A stretch of 64,000 nucleotides of DNA from Clostridia bacterium (GCA_017461235.1 JAFTYU010000036.1:62001-126000), one strand, 5' to 3'; positions 1 through 8,626 are shown, counted from the stretch's first letter. The notes: a model not told the origin generated them from the letters alone. Numbers and translations: made by a program.

Positions 1-512
1 AGTTTGAAACCAACGAAGATGTTGTTATAAAATGCGTTAACGAAGCCGTTAAAAATAATATTGTAACGGTGATTGACTGCGGGCCTGCCAAAGCATTTAA
101 TTTAGAAAAAATGCAAGGTGCAACCATTATTTCCCCAAATGAAAGTGAAACACAAGCACTTACAGGCATTTATCCCGAAACCGATGCGGATATTTCAAAG
201 GCTTCAAGGATTTTAAAGGAGCGGAGTAAGGCTGAGTTTGTTGTCTTAAAATTAGGTGAACGTGGTTGTTCCGTCTGGGATGGTGAAAGCCTGAACATCT
301 TGCCTTCATACAAAACCACGGTAACAGACACAACTGCCGCAGGCGATTGTTTCACTGCTGCTATGGCTCTTGAATACATAAAAAACGGCAATATTTACAA
401 TGCCTGTGACATTGGGAACAAAGCAGGCGCAATAGCAGTAAGTCGTATGGGCGCCGCGAGTTCAATGCCAACGTTCGCAGAGATTTCAAACTACTCAATT
501 AAGGAGTTATAA
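1..512 (+). CDS. rbsK: Ribokinase-type PfkB sugar kinase, C-terminal part (5' end outside window)
   Basis: The reading frame is open from base 3 with no start, so the gene begins before the window. What remains is the C-terminal part of a PfkB-family kinase, which phosphorylates ribose (or a related sugar) with ATP in the cytoplasm. The PfkB signature DTTAAGDCFTAAMA carries the catalytic Asp of the usual DTxGAGD motif, with Ala in place of the first Gly. It is followed by the GNKAGAIAVSRMGAASSMPT region, which is typical of ribokinases. The downstream lipoprotein starts 2 bases after its stop, so the two are probably co-transcribed. Ribose specificity is inferred from the tail; another PfkB sugar kinase is possible. 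Confidence 0.85.
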   Translation, partial: FETNEDVVIKCVNEAVKNNIVTVIDCGPAKAFNLEKMQGATIISPNESETQALTGIYPETDADISKASRILKERSKAEFVVLKLGERGCSVWDGESLNILPSYKTTVTDTTAAGDCFTAAMALEYIKNGNIYNACDIGNKAGAIAVSRMGAASSMPTFAEISNYSIKEL

Positions 513-514
513 TT

Positions 515-1558
515 ATGAAACGTATTAAATCTTTCATATCCTTATTATTAGTTGCGATTATTATTTTTTCTTTCAGCAGTTGCATAAAACTTGATTTCCT
601 GAAAAAAGATGAAGAAAACGAAAGCACAACAGTTCCAAGTACCGTGCCCTATGCTTCCGACAGCAATATTGTGCCCGATACACAAGGCGAAACTGTTGTA
701 TCAGATACCGTTTCCGAAACACAAACCGTAACTCAACCAGTAACACAGACTTATAATCAGCAAAACACACAGTCACAACAGGTTCAGAATACTGTGACAC
801 CACAAACCACAGTATCTGCTACACAAACTGTTACATCCCTTATTACAGAAACAGGCGTTGCCACATACTCGGCAGAATACAGCGGAAGAACGCAAACTGT
901 ATTTTATTCACAAAGTATTATTAACAGCACTTCAACATACCCTGTCCTTGTTTTTGCAAACGGTACAGGTTTTGACTATAAATTATATGAAAACCTTCTT
1001 ATTGAATTTGCAGAAGGCGGATATATCGTCGTAGCCAATAATGAAACTATGGCGGCAGACGGCACGGCACAGATAGCATCTCTTGATTTCATAATTTCAG
1101 AAAACAGTAATTCATCAAGCGTGCTTTACAAAAAAATCAACACTGAAAAAGCCGCGGCAGTCGGACACTCGCAAGGTGGCAGAAGCGCAGTCAACGCAGC
1201 GGCAAAGGACTCAAGATTTGATTGTGTTCTTTCTTTAGCAGGAAGCAACTATACCGAAGAAGCTGAATTGCTCTCTACCCCTGCTCTGTTTATGGCAGGT
1301 ACAAGAGATATGATAGTAAATGCCGATAAATGGGTGAAGCCTGCTTATGATGTTGCAAAAGGCCCTGCAGTTTACGTTTCATTGGTAAACGGCGTACATA
1401 CAAGCTGCTGCAATAATCCCGAAACTTATACGGTTTATGCAATACAGTGGTTTGATATATGGCTCAAAAATGATACAAACGCAAAAGCAACTTTCAGAAA
1501 CGGCGGCACTTTGGCTAATGACAGCGCCTGGACGGAATTCAGTTGCAAAAACATATAA
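515..1558 (+). CDS. Lipoprotein alpha/beta hydrolase with Thr/Gln-rich linker
   Basis: 347 aa. An N-terminal signal peptide ends in a lipobox (SFSSC, Cys23), so it is probably a lipid-anchored surface enzyme. Residues about 35-110 form a low-complexity Thr/Gln/Val linker. The C-terminal domain is an alpha/beta hydrolase related to chlorophyllase, PET-hydrolase and dienelactone-hydrolase folds: nucleophile elbow GHSQGG (Ser219), likely acid Asp265 in GTRDMIV and likely base His295 in GVHTSCC. It probably cleaves an ester outside the cell; the substrate is unknown. The start is set by AAGGAG just upstream of ATG. It follows a sugar kinase by 2 bases, but their functional link is unclear. Family assignment is firm, specificity is not. 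Confidence 0.8.
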   Translation: MKRIKSFISLLLVAIIIFSFSSCIKLDFLKKDEENESTTVPSTVPYASDSNIVPDTQGETVVSDTVSETQTVTQPVTQTYNQQNTQSQQVQNTVTPQTTVSATQTVTSLITETGVATYSAEYSGRTQTVFYSQSIINSTSTYPVLVFANGTGFDYKLYENLLIEFAEGGYIVVANNETMAADGTAQIASLDFIISENSNSSSVLYKKINTEKAAAVGHSQGGRSAVNAAAKDSRFDCVLSLAGSNYTEEAELLSTPALFMAGTRDMIVNADKWVKPAYDVAKGPAVYVSLVNGVHTSCCNNPETYTVYAIQWFDIWLKNDTNAKATFRNGGTLANDSAWTEFSCKNI

Positions 1559-1657
1559 TTTCAAAGTATATTTCAACAAAAATCTTTTTAAATAAACACT
1601 CATTTATAACAGATTTTTAGAACATTTTTCAGTAATTAAAAAATTACTTTGTCGCCC

Positions 1658-1686
1658 TTGACAATCACGTTAAACAGTTTTAAAAT
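1658..1686 (+). promoter_or_regulatory. SigA promoter for purC
   Basis: TTGACA at 1658-1663, 17-base spacer, TAAAAT at 1681-1686. It lies about 55 bases before the purC start, so purC has its own promoter rather than depending on the upstream genes. Confidence 0.75.
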
Positions 1687-1741
1687 TCATTATGTAAATA
1701 AATTGATGCTACTGCACAGAGCGGTAAAAGGAGCGTTTAAA

Positions 1742-2425
1742 ATGAACAAAATTTATGAAGGCAAAACAAAAGACGTTTATGAACTTGATAACGGCAACGT
1801 AATGCTTAAGTTCAAAGACGATTGCACAGGCAAAGACGGCGTTTTTGATCCCGGTGAAAATACTGTTGGTCTTACTATCGAAGGTATCGGTAAAGAAAAC
1901 CTTAAAACTTCTATTTACTACTTTGATATGCTCAAAGAAGCAGGCATCAAAACACACTACGTGAGTGCAGATATTGAGAATGCTACTATGGAAGTTCTTC
2001 CCGGTAAAGTTTTCGGTCACGGTCTTGAAGTTATCTGCAGACTCGTTGCAACAGGCAGCTTCATAAGAAGATACGGCGAATACATTGAAGACGGCACAGT
2101 TCTTCCGGGCGGCTATGTTGAATGTACATTCAAAAATGATGAAAAGGGCGATCCCCTTGTTACAGGCGAAGGTCTTGCAGCACTCGGAGTTATGAGCCCT
2201 GAAATGTTTGAGAGTATGAAAGAACAAACTCTCAAAATCACAAAAATCATTGCCGATGACCTTAAAACAATCGGCCTTGACCTTTGGGACATCAAATTTG
2301 AGTTCGGTTACAACAACGATGAGGTTATTCTTATCGACGAAATCGCTTCAGGTAATATGAGAGTTTACAAAGGCGACACAATCGTTGACCCCGTTGAACT
2401 CACAAAACTTATTCTTAACAGATAA
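1742..2425 (+). CDS. purC: Phosphoribosylaminoimidazole-succinocarboxamide synthase (SAICAR synthetase)
   Basis: 227 aa from the ATG preceded by AAAGGAG; an in-frame ATG further upstream (1649) overlaps the promoter and is not used. PurC joins aspartate to CAIR using ATP in step 7 of purine synthesis. Visible landmarks are the ATP-binding N-terminus [15 protein letters not shown], the [17 protein letters not shown] region, [17 protein letters not shown], and a C-terminal substrate loop read as [10 protein letters not shown]. That last loop differs from the SPDxxR loop of the E. coli type and resembles a variant I associate with Clostridia. The gene is a single-gene unit between its own promoter and terminator, not inside a pur operon. 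Confidence 0.95.
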   Translation: MNKIYEGKTKDVYELDNGNVMLKFKDDCTGKDGVFDPGENTVGLTIEGIGKENLKTSIYYFDMLKEAGIKTHYVSADIENATMEVLPGKVFGHGLEVICRLVATGSFIRRYGEYIEDGTVLPGGYVECTFKNDEKGDPLVTGEGLAALGVMSPEMFESMKEQTLKITKIIADDLKTIGLDLWDIKFEFGYNNDEVILIDEIASGNMRVYKGDTIVDPVELTKLILNR

Positions 2426-2430
2426 TAAAA

Positions 2431-2466
2431 AAGTCTTCCGTTCAGTTCAGACGGAAGGCTTTTTTG
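2431..2466 (+). terminator. Rho-independent terminator after purC
   Basis: Stem AAGTCTTCCGT / ACGGAAGGCTT (one G-T pair) with a 9-base loop, followed by a run of T. It starts 5 bases after the purC stop codon. Confidence 0.9.
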
Positions 2467-2484
2467 TTGGTATCGGGAGCTAAC

Positions 2485-2720
2485 CTAAATCAAGTTATTC
2501 GCTCAATATTTCCTTAATTCAAAAAATAATCAGATTGAGATGAAGAACGCCGATTTAGAGAGCGACGGTGTACACCGGTACTCCGAGCGAACTAAATCAA
2601 GTTATCCGCTCAATATTTCCTTAATTCAAAAAATAATCAGATTGAGATGAAGAACGCCGATTTAGAGAGCGACGGTGTACACCGGTACTCCGAGCGAACT
2701 AAATCAAGTTATTCGCTCAA
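2485..2720. repeat. 107-bp tandem repeat, 2.2 copies, with hairpins
   Basis: Unit 1 spans 2485-2591, unit 2 spans 2592-2698, and a truncated third copy covers 2699-2720. The full units differ at one base seen by eye (TTATTCGC against TTATCCGC). Each unit contains the perfect 12-base palindrome CGGTGTACACCG. Unit junctions can form the hairpin GAGCGAA-N13-TTCGCTC (2692-2718, perfect; the 2585-2611 copy has one mismatch). The element fills the gap between the convergent purC and deacetylase genes. It has no coding frame worth calling. It looks like a non-coding intergenic repeat; identity and mobility are unknown. Confidence 0.85.
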
Positions 2721-2725
2721 GCTGG

Positions 2726-3616
2726 TTATTTTTTCATTTCAGCAAGGTCGCGGTAGTTAATCAACTGTATTCCGCAAGCTTTAATGTGTTGAAGAGTCTG
2801 GGGATCAGAGAACAGCTTATGTTCCCATACACGACGATGCCAGGCACCTGAAATTGCTTTGAGCTCATCACATTCAAAAGCGGGGTGAATATAAGTTTCG
2901 GTAACACCATTGGGGAAAGAACGATAGAGTTCATAGATATATTCCTTAAAATTCTCGTAACTGTCGTTCTGCGGACCGTTCCACTCACCGGGAATAAGAA
3001 AATCAGGCATTGCAACGCCGTTTGCCTTAGCGAATTCAAGAACTTTGCCGTAGAACATTTTAATCATATCAAGGTCTATTTTAACAGCAAGTGTATCGTT
3101 TGAGAACATCTCGGGAACAAAGGTTCCGGGGAAACGGAAAGGAAGACCGTACTCACCTGCAATAGCAAGGGTAAGGTTGAGAAGCTCGAATCTTCCCGTT
3201 TCGATACCATAGAGCGAACCCATATGGTTATCCAAATGTGAAGGTGTAACACCAAAAGATTTAAAACGTTCAATCTGTGCACGAATTTCATTTTCAACCT
3301 GGTCGATATCGCAATTCTTTTCAAATTGGTCGGATTCATAATACATAAAGTCTTCGCTGTCACGAAGTGAGCTTGTATCGCCCTGAGCAAGGGGACTCCA
3401 TCTGTAATTACCCCATTCACTTGTAAAAGTCAGGTGAACACCAACTGCATATTCAGGATGTTGAGCCGCCCATTTACCGGCTTCTTTTGCCCAACTGCAA
3501 GGTGTCATAATTGTTGCAGATGTGATACCGCCTTTTTGAAACAAATCGGCAACGGCACCGTTGGCGGCGTGGCACATACCAAAATCATCGGCATTAATTA
3601 TCAAATATTTATCCAT
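2726..3616 (-). CDS. ChbG/HpnK (YdjC) family carbohydrate deacetylase
   Basis: 296 aa, full length for the YdjC/ChbG family of metal-dependent deacetylases, which remove an N-acetyl group from small sugars such as chito-oligosaccharides. The metal site is visible: LIINADDFGMC near the N-terminus (Asp pair), GVHLT (about residues 59-63), and SHLDNHMGSLYG (His ligands). No signal peptide is seen, so it is cytoplasmic. The start has GGAAGGGG upstream. It lies 23 bases downstream of the peptidoglycan-binding membrane protein gene and is probably transcribed with it from the promoter at 4791-4819. The exact acetylated substrate cannot be read from sequence. Confidence 0.85.
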   Translation of the reverse strand: MDKYLIINADDFGMCHAANGAVADLFQKGGITSATIMTPCSWAKEAGKWAAQHPEYAVGVHLTFTSEWGNYRWSPLAQGDTSSLRDSEDFMYYESDQFEKNCDIDQVENEIRAQIERFKSFGVTPSHLDNHMGSLYGIETGRFELLNLTLAIAGEYGLPFRFPGTFVPEMFSNDTLAVKIDLDMIKMFYGKVLEFAKANGVAMPDFLIPGEWNGPQNDSYENFKEYIYELYRSFPNGVTETYIHPAFECDELKAISGAWHRRVWEHKLFSDPQTLQHIKACGIQLINYRDLAEMKK

Positions 3617-3639
3617 TTAAAAATCCCCTTCCGTCAAAA

Positions 3640-4737
3640 TTATTCTTTGTTTGCTTCTTCAAAAAGGTCAGAAAGTGACATATCCTTGTCTGAAGCTTTA
3701 TTTTCTTTAGCTTCGCTCTCCTGCGGTTGTCCCTCCTGTGGTTGCTCTGTCTGCGGTTTTTCCGTATTTACGGCTTTTTTTGCTTTTTTCTTTTTGATAA
3801 TAAGAATTATGATTATAACAATTATTGCAAGACACCAAATAGCTGCAATAATAATTATAAGAAGAATCAAAGATAAGCCCTTATCCGAATCGCCATTATC
3901 TTCAACAGGGATTGTTTCAGGGGCAGTCACTATACCTGCAACAGATTGGGGAACTGTAGGCTGTCCGTTTATCTTATGTTCAAAATAAAGAAGTTCAATT
4001 TTATCAATAACAGCATCATTTACTATGCCGTCTGCAGTAAGACCTTTTTCCGTCTGAAGTTTCTTTACAAGCTCAACAGTTTCATCGTCATATACGCCTG
4101 TAACATCCTTACCTGCAAGACCATAGCCTGTATATATAAAGTTCCACTGTATCCACTTTACACCATCACCGCTATCACCGGGTTTGATTTCACCTGTAGG
4201 CTTTGTGTAAGGGTTACTTGTAACCGAAGGGTTAACACTTTCTGCTACAGGCACTGTGGACTGTGGCGCAGTAGCAGGTGAAGTCTGCACAACCGTAGGA
4301 GTAGTATTCTGTGTCTGAGCCATGGTTGCAGCAGGAACGGGATCTATGTACACGGCACTGTTCACAACGGATGATGAGCCTGCTCCCCCATTTGATGAAC
4401 TGCCCGAAGAATCACCGAAAAAGCTACCGAGCACATCGCCCGCGTCACCGAAAATGCCGCCGATTCCACCTATGCCGTCAAGAAAACCACCTGAACTGCC
4501 GGAGCCCAAACCTGAACCCAAGCCGTCAAGAAGTCCGCCGGAAGAACTCGTTGTATTATTTTCAACAATTTCATCTTCTGTTGTATTCATATCAGCGGCA
4601 TCATCATAATACTGATCACGAGCCGCATAAGAAACATCATTTCTCACACTTGAATCAGGTGTTCTGAAGCCTGTAACTGTAACCAGAACAGCCAAAACGG
4701 CAAGAACTCCGCAAAAAAAAGATAAATTCTTTCTCAT
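3640..4737 (-). CDS. Membrane-anchored protein with peptidoglycan-binding (PG_binding_1) domain
   Basis: 365 aa, of mosaic structure. An N-terminal hydrophobic segment (about 4-24) acts as signal or anchor. A Gly/Ser-rich low-complexity stretch (about 65-125) and a Pro/Thr/Gln linker follow. A PG_binding_1 domain covers about 185-250 (GDSGDGVKWIQWNF, TGVYDDETVELVKKLQ, GLTADGIVND). A second transmembrane helix lies at about 287-314, then KKKKAKK and a charged Glu/Gln-rich tail predicted to be cytoplasmic. It probably binds cell wall outside the membrane; no catalytic domain is visible. The promoter and a 12-base palindrome lie just upstream. Function beyond wall binding is unknown. Confidence 0.75.
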   Translation of the reverse strand: MRKNLSFFCGVLAVLAVLVTVTGFRTPDSSVRNDVSYAARDQYYDDAADMNTTEDEIVENNTTSSSGGLLDGLGSGLGSGSSGGFLDGIGGIGGIFGDAGDVLGSFFGDSSGSSSNGGAGSSSVVNSAVYIDPVPAATMAQTQNTTPTVVQTSPATAPQSTVPVAESVNPSVTSNPYTKPTGEIKPGDSGDGVKWIQWNFIYTGYGLAGKDVTGVYDDETVELVKKLQTEKGLTADGIVNDAVIDKIELLYFEHKINGQPTVPQSVAGIVTAPETIPVEDNGDSDKGLSLILLIIIIAAIWCLAIIVIIIILIIKKKKAKKAVNTEKPQTEQPQEGQPQESEAKENKASDKDMSLSDLFEEANKE

Positions 4738-4762
4738 AAATTAACCTCTCTATCCAAAAACA

Positions 4763-4774
4763 TATAGCGCTATA
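4763..4774. promoter_or_regulatory. 12-base palindrome in 5' leader (possible operator)
   Basis: TATAGCGCTATA, a perfect palindrome, lies between the -10 box at 4791-4796 and the minus-strand start at 4737. This position suits a repressor operator. No regulator is identified. Confidence 0.35.
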
Positions 4775-4790
4775 CATTAATTCACACTGC

Positions 4791-4819
4791 ATTATAACAT
4801 ACTACCCTATCCATTGCAA
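4791..4819 (-). promoter_or_regulatory. SigA promoter for the PG-binding protein / deacetylase pair
   Basis: On the minus strand: TTGCAA (4819-4814), 17-base spacer, TATAAT (4796-4791), 54 bases before the start codon at 4737. Confidence 0.7.
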
Positions 4820-4851
4820 GCACTATCACCCGTTGAAAATTTAAGTTTTTG

Positions 4852-4890
4852 TAAATAAAAAAAGCAAATGCAGATTGAATCTGCATTTGC
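4852..4890 (-). terminator. Terminator of the E2-type acyltransferase gene
   Basis: On the minus strand an 11-bp stem (GCAAATGCAGA / TCTGCATTTGC) at 4890-4864 is followed by a T-rich run (4863-4852). It begins 14 bases after the stop codon at 4904. Confidence 0.9.
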
Positions 4891-4903
4891 CCATCAGCAT
4901 TAT

Positions 4904-5836
4904 TTATGCTTTGTCATTAAGTATCATTTCGGGATTCTTAAAGAACTCATCCATTTTCGTAAGGAAGGGTCTTACCTCACCGAAGTCGAGTGCTCTGTGG
5001 TCGAAGCAAATATTCATGGGAAGAATTGTTCTTATAACGATTTTATCTTCGCCGTTTTCATCTGTCATAACAACAGGCTTCTTCTGAAGTGTACCGATAC
5101 CGATAACACAAACCTGAGGCGGAATAACCATAAGCATCGCAACTTCACCGTTAAGTCCGCGAGTATCTGCACCAACGTTTGAAACAGTGATTGTTCCCTG
5201 TTTAAGGTCTTTGCGCGTAATTCTTTCTGTTTCCGGAATAGCATTATAAGCCTTTTTCTCGGCGCCTTTAAGACGCACGATTCTATGGCGCTTATTGGTG
5301 TTGGCACCATATATTTTCTTGAGCGCTTTTATAATGTGTCCTTTTTTTAATTTATCAAGGGTATCGTGGAAAGCAACGGAATAAAGAGCCTCTGTAAGAT
5401 TGGTTTTTTCAAGTCTGCGGTTAATATCCGCCTGATATTCAGCAATTTCTTTAAGAGTTTTATTACCCATATCCTTCATGGTAATGGTCATCATTTCACC
5501 ACTGGGAAGAATCCACGGAACTGAAATGTCGATATTATCGTATGTAGTAACTTTACCTCTTACAAGGCCTTTTTCATAATGCATATGAGCGTTAATCATA
5601 GGATCAACCTCAATTGCCTCCGCAATAGCTTTAAGAAGTACGGCATTAAAGGTAATTTTCGCAGGATCGCCTTCCGTATTTTTTTTAGCAGTAAACTCCT
5701 TGAATGCTGCCACAAATTCAGTAACATCAGGCTCATACTGGTAACTTACATGTGGAATATTTTGCCAGCTTTCGGTAGTCATATTGGCAACAATTTTTCT
5801 CTGAATTCCAAAGCGTGTAATATTTTTAACCGCCAT
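4904..5836 (-). CDS. Stand-alone 2-oxoacid dehydrogenase E2-type acyltransferase domain
   Basis: 310 aa. The whole protein matches the catalytic (CAT-fold) domain of dihydrolipoamide acyltransferases, with no lipoyl or subunit-binding domain. Visible features are FNAVLLKAIAEAI, GTITVSNVG, and the C-terminal CFDHRALDFGEV, where the usual DHRxxDG catalytic motif has an extra Phe between Asp and Gly. There are no E1 or E3 genes next to it. It may transfer an acyl group from a partner carrier or have another role. The ATG at 5836 has AAAGG 6-8 bases upstream; a GTG at 5845 is in frame but too close to the same site. The gene is monocistronic, with an inverted repeat upstream. Confidence 0.8.
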   Translation of the reverse strand: MAVKNITRFGIQRKIVANMTTESWQNIPHVSYQYEPDVTEFVAAFKEFTAKKNTEGDPAKITFNAVLLKAIAEAIEVDPMINAHMHYEKGLVRGKVTTYDNIDISVPWILPSGEMMTITMKDMGNKTLKEIAEYQADINRRLEKTNLTEALYSVAFHDTLDKLKKGHIIKALKKIYGANTNKRHRIVRLKGAEKKAYNAIPETERITRKDLKQGTITVSNVGADTRGLNGEVAMLMVIPPQVCVIGIGTLQKKPVVMTDENGEDKIVIRTILPMNICFDHRALDFGEVRPFLTKMDEFFKNPEMILNDKA

Positions 5837-5893
5837 AATTTTCACCTTTCGTTGTATAAATTAGCAAAATTGTCTGTTTTTTTTAATATTCAA

Positions 5894-5915
5894 GTGTCAA
5901 AACAGGTTTTGACAC
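5894..5915. promoter_or_regulatory. 10-bp perfect inverted repeat, likely operator
   Basis: GTGTCAAAAC-AG-GTTTTGACAC, both arms perfect, about 60 bases upstream of the acyltransferase start. The arms contain TTGACA in both directions, so a bound protein could block a -35 site. No convincing -10 box at standard spacing was found. The regulator is unknown. Confidence 0.5.
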
Positions 5916-6153
5916 AAAATTCACCTATACCTTACGGATTATAAGAATTATACCAAAGATAATTTATGAATGTCAATTCACTTTTTGGTAAAACCTTCAA
6001 ATTCTGCCAAATGCACAAATATAAAAGCAATGTATTGGTAAATACGCAAAAGCAATTCCCATTACAATTATCATTTATCTTTGTTAAAGTTTTGTTAATG
6101 AAAATAATGAAATTTGTTAACAAAAATATAACAATTAAATTGCTGTTTTATTA

Positions 6154-6182
6154 TTGTCAATAAATAACCGCTGTGATAAAAT
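6154..6182 (+). promoter_or_regulatory. SigA promoter for the ABC/DUF1854/ABC unit
   Basis: TTGTCA (6154-6159), 17-base spacer, TAAAAT (6177-6182), 32 bases before the ATG of the first ABC gene. Confidence 0.7.
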
Positions 6183-6214
6183 GTAGGGTACGATTTATAC
6201 CATTATAGAGCGAG

Positions 6215-8626
6215 ATGAAGATTTTGGAAATTTTAAACAAAGTGCTTTATAAGCTTCATATCAAAAAACCGCCCCGTCCCTCCGGCCCCCAAAAAGAGAT
6301 GATTCCCGAACCTGTTCGTGAAATTCTCGAAAAGGAAGGGCTTGATACTTCATCGGTTATTTTTTCGATAAAGACTGATATGGTATCAGCAGAGCAATAC
6401 GGCGATAATCTGATATTTTTTGATGATAAGGGGGTTTACTGCGCCCAATTCCGCGAAAAGGAATTACCCCAAAAGCAGAAAAAGAAACATAAGAAGCCGG
6501 ATTTAAAACCGGAACTTCTTAAAATTATTTCCATCCCCATTGATGAAATAGACGAGATGTTTGCCGAACAGTACCTTGCAACAGGTCAACTAACTTATAC
6601 ATACAACGGTGAATACTATTCTCTCGGTTATTTTTCAATTGGTTTACTTGAAAGAGCAGACAATTTCAAAAAAATCTTCAACGCATTTAAAAAAGATCGT
6701 TCGCACGAACAATATACAAGTATCGATACGGGCAATACCTGTCACAAATGCGGCGCACCCATTCCGAAAGGCTTAAAATACTGCAAAGACTGTGTTGATA
6801 AAAAATCCACGGTAAAACGACTTTTCTCCTTCTTCGGTGAAGTAAAGGGTAAAATGATATTTATGATTACCGCCGTACTTGTGAGTAGCGGTATCAACAT
6901 CATCATCCCACAGTTTTCAACACAGAAGCTTTATGACGACGTTCTCAACACCGATAACACTCTGGGTTATGACGATTTATTTAAAGGACTGATTTCCGTT
7001 GTGCTTACAATGGCTGCCCTTAAAATATCCCAGCAATTATTGACACTTGTTTATCAATACATAGTTGCAGGTATTCTGCCTGAAGTTGTTTACGGCATAA
7101 AGCTGAAAATATTCAAAGCCATGCAAAAACTCTCTGTCGGCTTTTATACCCACAAGCAAACAGGCTCCTTAATGGACCGTGTCACACGTGACGCAAACAA
7201 CATCTACTGGTTTTTTGTTGACGGCTTCCCCTATCTTATAGCAAACGCGGTGACCGTTGCCGGTCTTATAGTTATAATGTTTTTAACAAGCGTAAAACTG
7301 ACTCTCATAATTTTATTTGCGACCGGATTTATACTTTTCCTTTATCCTATCGTAAACAAAAAGTTCCGTAAACTACATCACAAAGTATGGGTTCAGAATT
7401 CACGTCTTACATCCAAGGTCAGTGACAATATCAACGGTCACAGAATCATTAAGGCTTTCTCAAAAGAAACCGACGAGCTTTCTGAATTTGACAAAATAAG
7501 CTCAGGTCTTCTTGATGCAGAAATAAAATCTGCCAACACAGAAGGTACCGTTTTTCCGATATTGTCAATAATAATCTATATCATCAGTGCCGTCGTTCTG
7601 GGCGTAGGCGGTGTTATGGCAGTTACAACAAATGAACTTACAATCGGCGAACTGCTCACATTTGTGGTTTATCTTCAGATGTTGCAAGCACCTATTGAAT
7701 TCCTTTCCTGGGTTACTACCTGGTGGGCACGTTGCGTTGACTCTGCCCAACGCGTCTTTGAAATTATGGATACCGAACCCGATGTTCAGGATAAAGAAAA
7801 TCCCGTTATTCTTGATGATTTCAAAGGCTCGGTTGAGCTTAACGAGATTCAGTTTGAATACGAGCCCGCTCACCCCATAATCAAGAATCTCTCATTGAAA
7901 ATTGAAGCGGGCGAAATGCTCGGTATAGTAGGTAAAACCGGTGCAGGCAAAACAACGCTTTCTAATCTTATTGCAAGGCTGTACGACCCTAAAGAAGGTG
8001 TCGTAAAGATTGACGGATTAGATGTTAAAGAGCTGTCGTCAAAGCAATTAAGAAACAATATCGGTATAGTTTCACAGGATATTTTCCTGTTTATGGGAAC
8101 AATAGCTGACAACATCCGTTACGCAAGACCCGATGCAACAAATGATGAAGTTATTGCCGCCGCCAAAGCTGCTTCGGCTCACTCTTTTATTTCAAAGCTC
8201 CCCGACGGATATGAAACCTACGTTGGCTCCGGGGGACAGAGCTTATCGGGTGGCGAGCGTCAAAGAATTTCAATAGCGCGTACAATTATACAGAATCCCA
8301 AAATCCTTATTCTCGATGAGGCAACCGCCGCTATGGATACGGAAACAGAACGCAATATCCAGAACTCATTGAGCGAACTCAAAGCCGGCAGAACCACTAT
8401 TGCCATTGCGCACCGACTCTCCACATTACGTGATGCGGATAAACTTGCGGTTATCGATGACGGTGAATGTATCGAATTCGGCACATACGATGAATTAATA
8501 GAGAAAAAAGGTGCTTATTACAATATGTACAAGCTACAGGAAGAAGCACTTCGTTTTATCGGCATAGGCGAAGAGAATTGTGACGATGAAGAAGAAAAGG
8601 AGAAAGAGCATGATGAAAACAGATAA
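6215..8626 (+). CDS. ABC half-exporter with N-terminal domain and zinc ribbon
   Basis: 803 aa, longer than a usual half-transporter (about 580). Residues 1-170 are an extra, mostly beta-looking cytoplasmic domain. A zinc ribbon follows, with Cys176, Cys179, Cys190 and Cys193 in CHKCGAPIP...KYCKDC. The six-helix ABC membrane domain covers about 205-500. The nucleotide-binding domain has GKTGAGKTT, LSGGERQR and ILILDEATAAMDTE. It probably forms a heterodimer with the second ABC protein at 9119-11275. The DUF1854-like gene overlaps its 3' end by 17 bases. The ribosome binding site is weak (GAGCGAG). The transported substrate cannot be deduced. Confidence 0.88.
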   Translation: MKILEILNKVLYKLHIKKPPRPSGPQKEMIPEPVREILEKEGLDTSSVIFSIKTDMVSAEQYGDNLIFFDDKGVYCAQFREKELPQKQKKKHKKPDLKPELLKIISIPIDEIDEMFAEQYLATGQLTYTYNGEYYSLGYFSIGLLERADNFKKIFNAFKKDRSHEQYTSIDTGNTCHKCGAPIPKGLKYCKDCVDKKSTVKRLFSFFGEVKGKMIFMITAVLVSSGINIIIPQFSTQKLYDDVLNTDNTLGYDDLFKGLISVVLTMAALKISQQLLTLVYQYIVAGILPEVVYGIKLKIFKAMQKLSVGFYTHKQTGSLMDRVTRDANNIYWFFVDGFPYLIANAVTVAGLIVIMFLTSVKLTLIILFATGFILFLYPIVNKKFRKLHHKVWVQNSRLTSKVSDNINGHRIIKAFSKETDELSEFDKISSGLLDAEIKSANTEGTVFPILSIIIYIISAVVLGVGGVMAVTTNELTIGELLTFVVYLQMLQAPIEFLSWVTTWWARCVDSAQRVFEIMDTEPDVQDKENPVILDDFKGSVELNEIQFEYEPAHPIIKNLSLKIEAGEMLGIVGKTGAGKTTLSNLIARLYDPKEGVVKIDGLDVKELSSKQLRNNIGIVSQDIFLFMGTIADNIRYARPDATNDEVIAAAKAASAHSFISKLPDGYETYVGSGGQSLSGGERQRISIARTIIQNPKILILDEATAAMDTETERNIQNSLSELKAGRTTIAIAHRLSTLRDADKLAVIDDGECIEFGTYDELIEKKGAYYNMYKLQEEALRFIGIGEENCDDEEEKEKEHDENR

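Larger units (their letters stand above)
5837..6214. other. 378-base AT-rich divergent intergenic region
   Basis: It separates the minus-strand acyltransferase from the plus-strand ABC gene. It holds the inverted repeat at 5894-5915 and the plus-strand promoter at 6154-6182. The middle (about 5930-6150) is very AT-rich with short overlapping ORFs on both strands. These lack convincing ribosome binding sites and I read them as noise. No RNA gene was recognised. Confidence 0.6.

Noticed and set aside
1559..1657. Terminator after the lipoprotein hydrolase (AGTAATT-AAAA-AATTACT)
   Set aside because: The stem is all A/T apart from two pairs and has only a short T stretch; too weak to call.
1709..2227. 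172-aa ORF antisense to purC
   Set aside because: Shadow of a strongly coding gene; no ribosome binding site and no recognisable protein features.
2485..2720. CRISPR array
   Set aside because: The repeat unit is 107 bp with only 2.2 copies and no variable spacers; no cas genes are near.
3434..3988. 184-aa plus-strand ORF across the deacetylase and PG-binding genes
   Set aside because: It spans two real minus-strand genes and their junction, which indicates a chance frame.
5966..6163. Small AT-rich ORFs in the 5.9-6.2 kb gap
   Set aside because: No Shine-Dalgarno, Lys/Phe/Asn-biased composition expected of AT-rich spacer, and the frame on the other strand is equally long.
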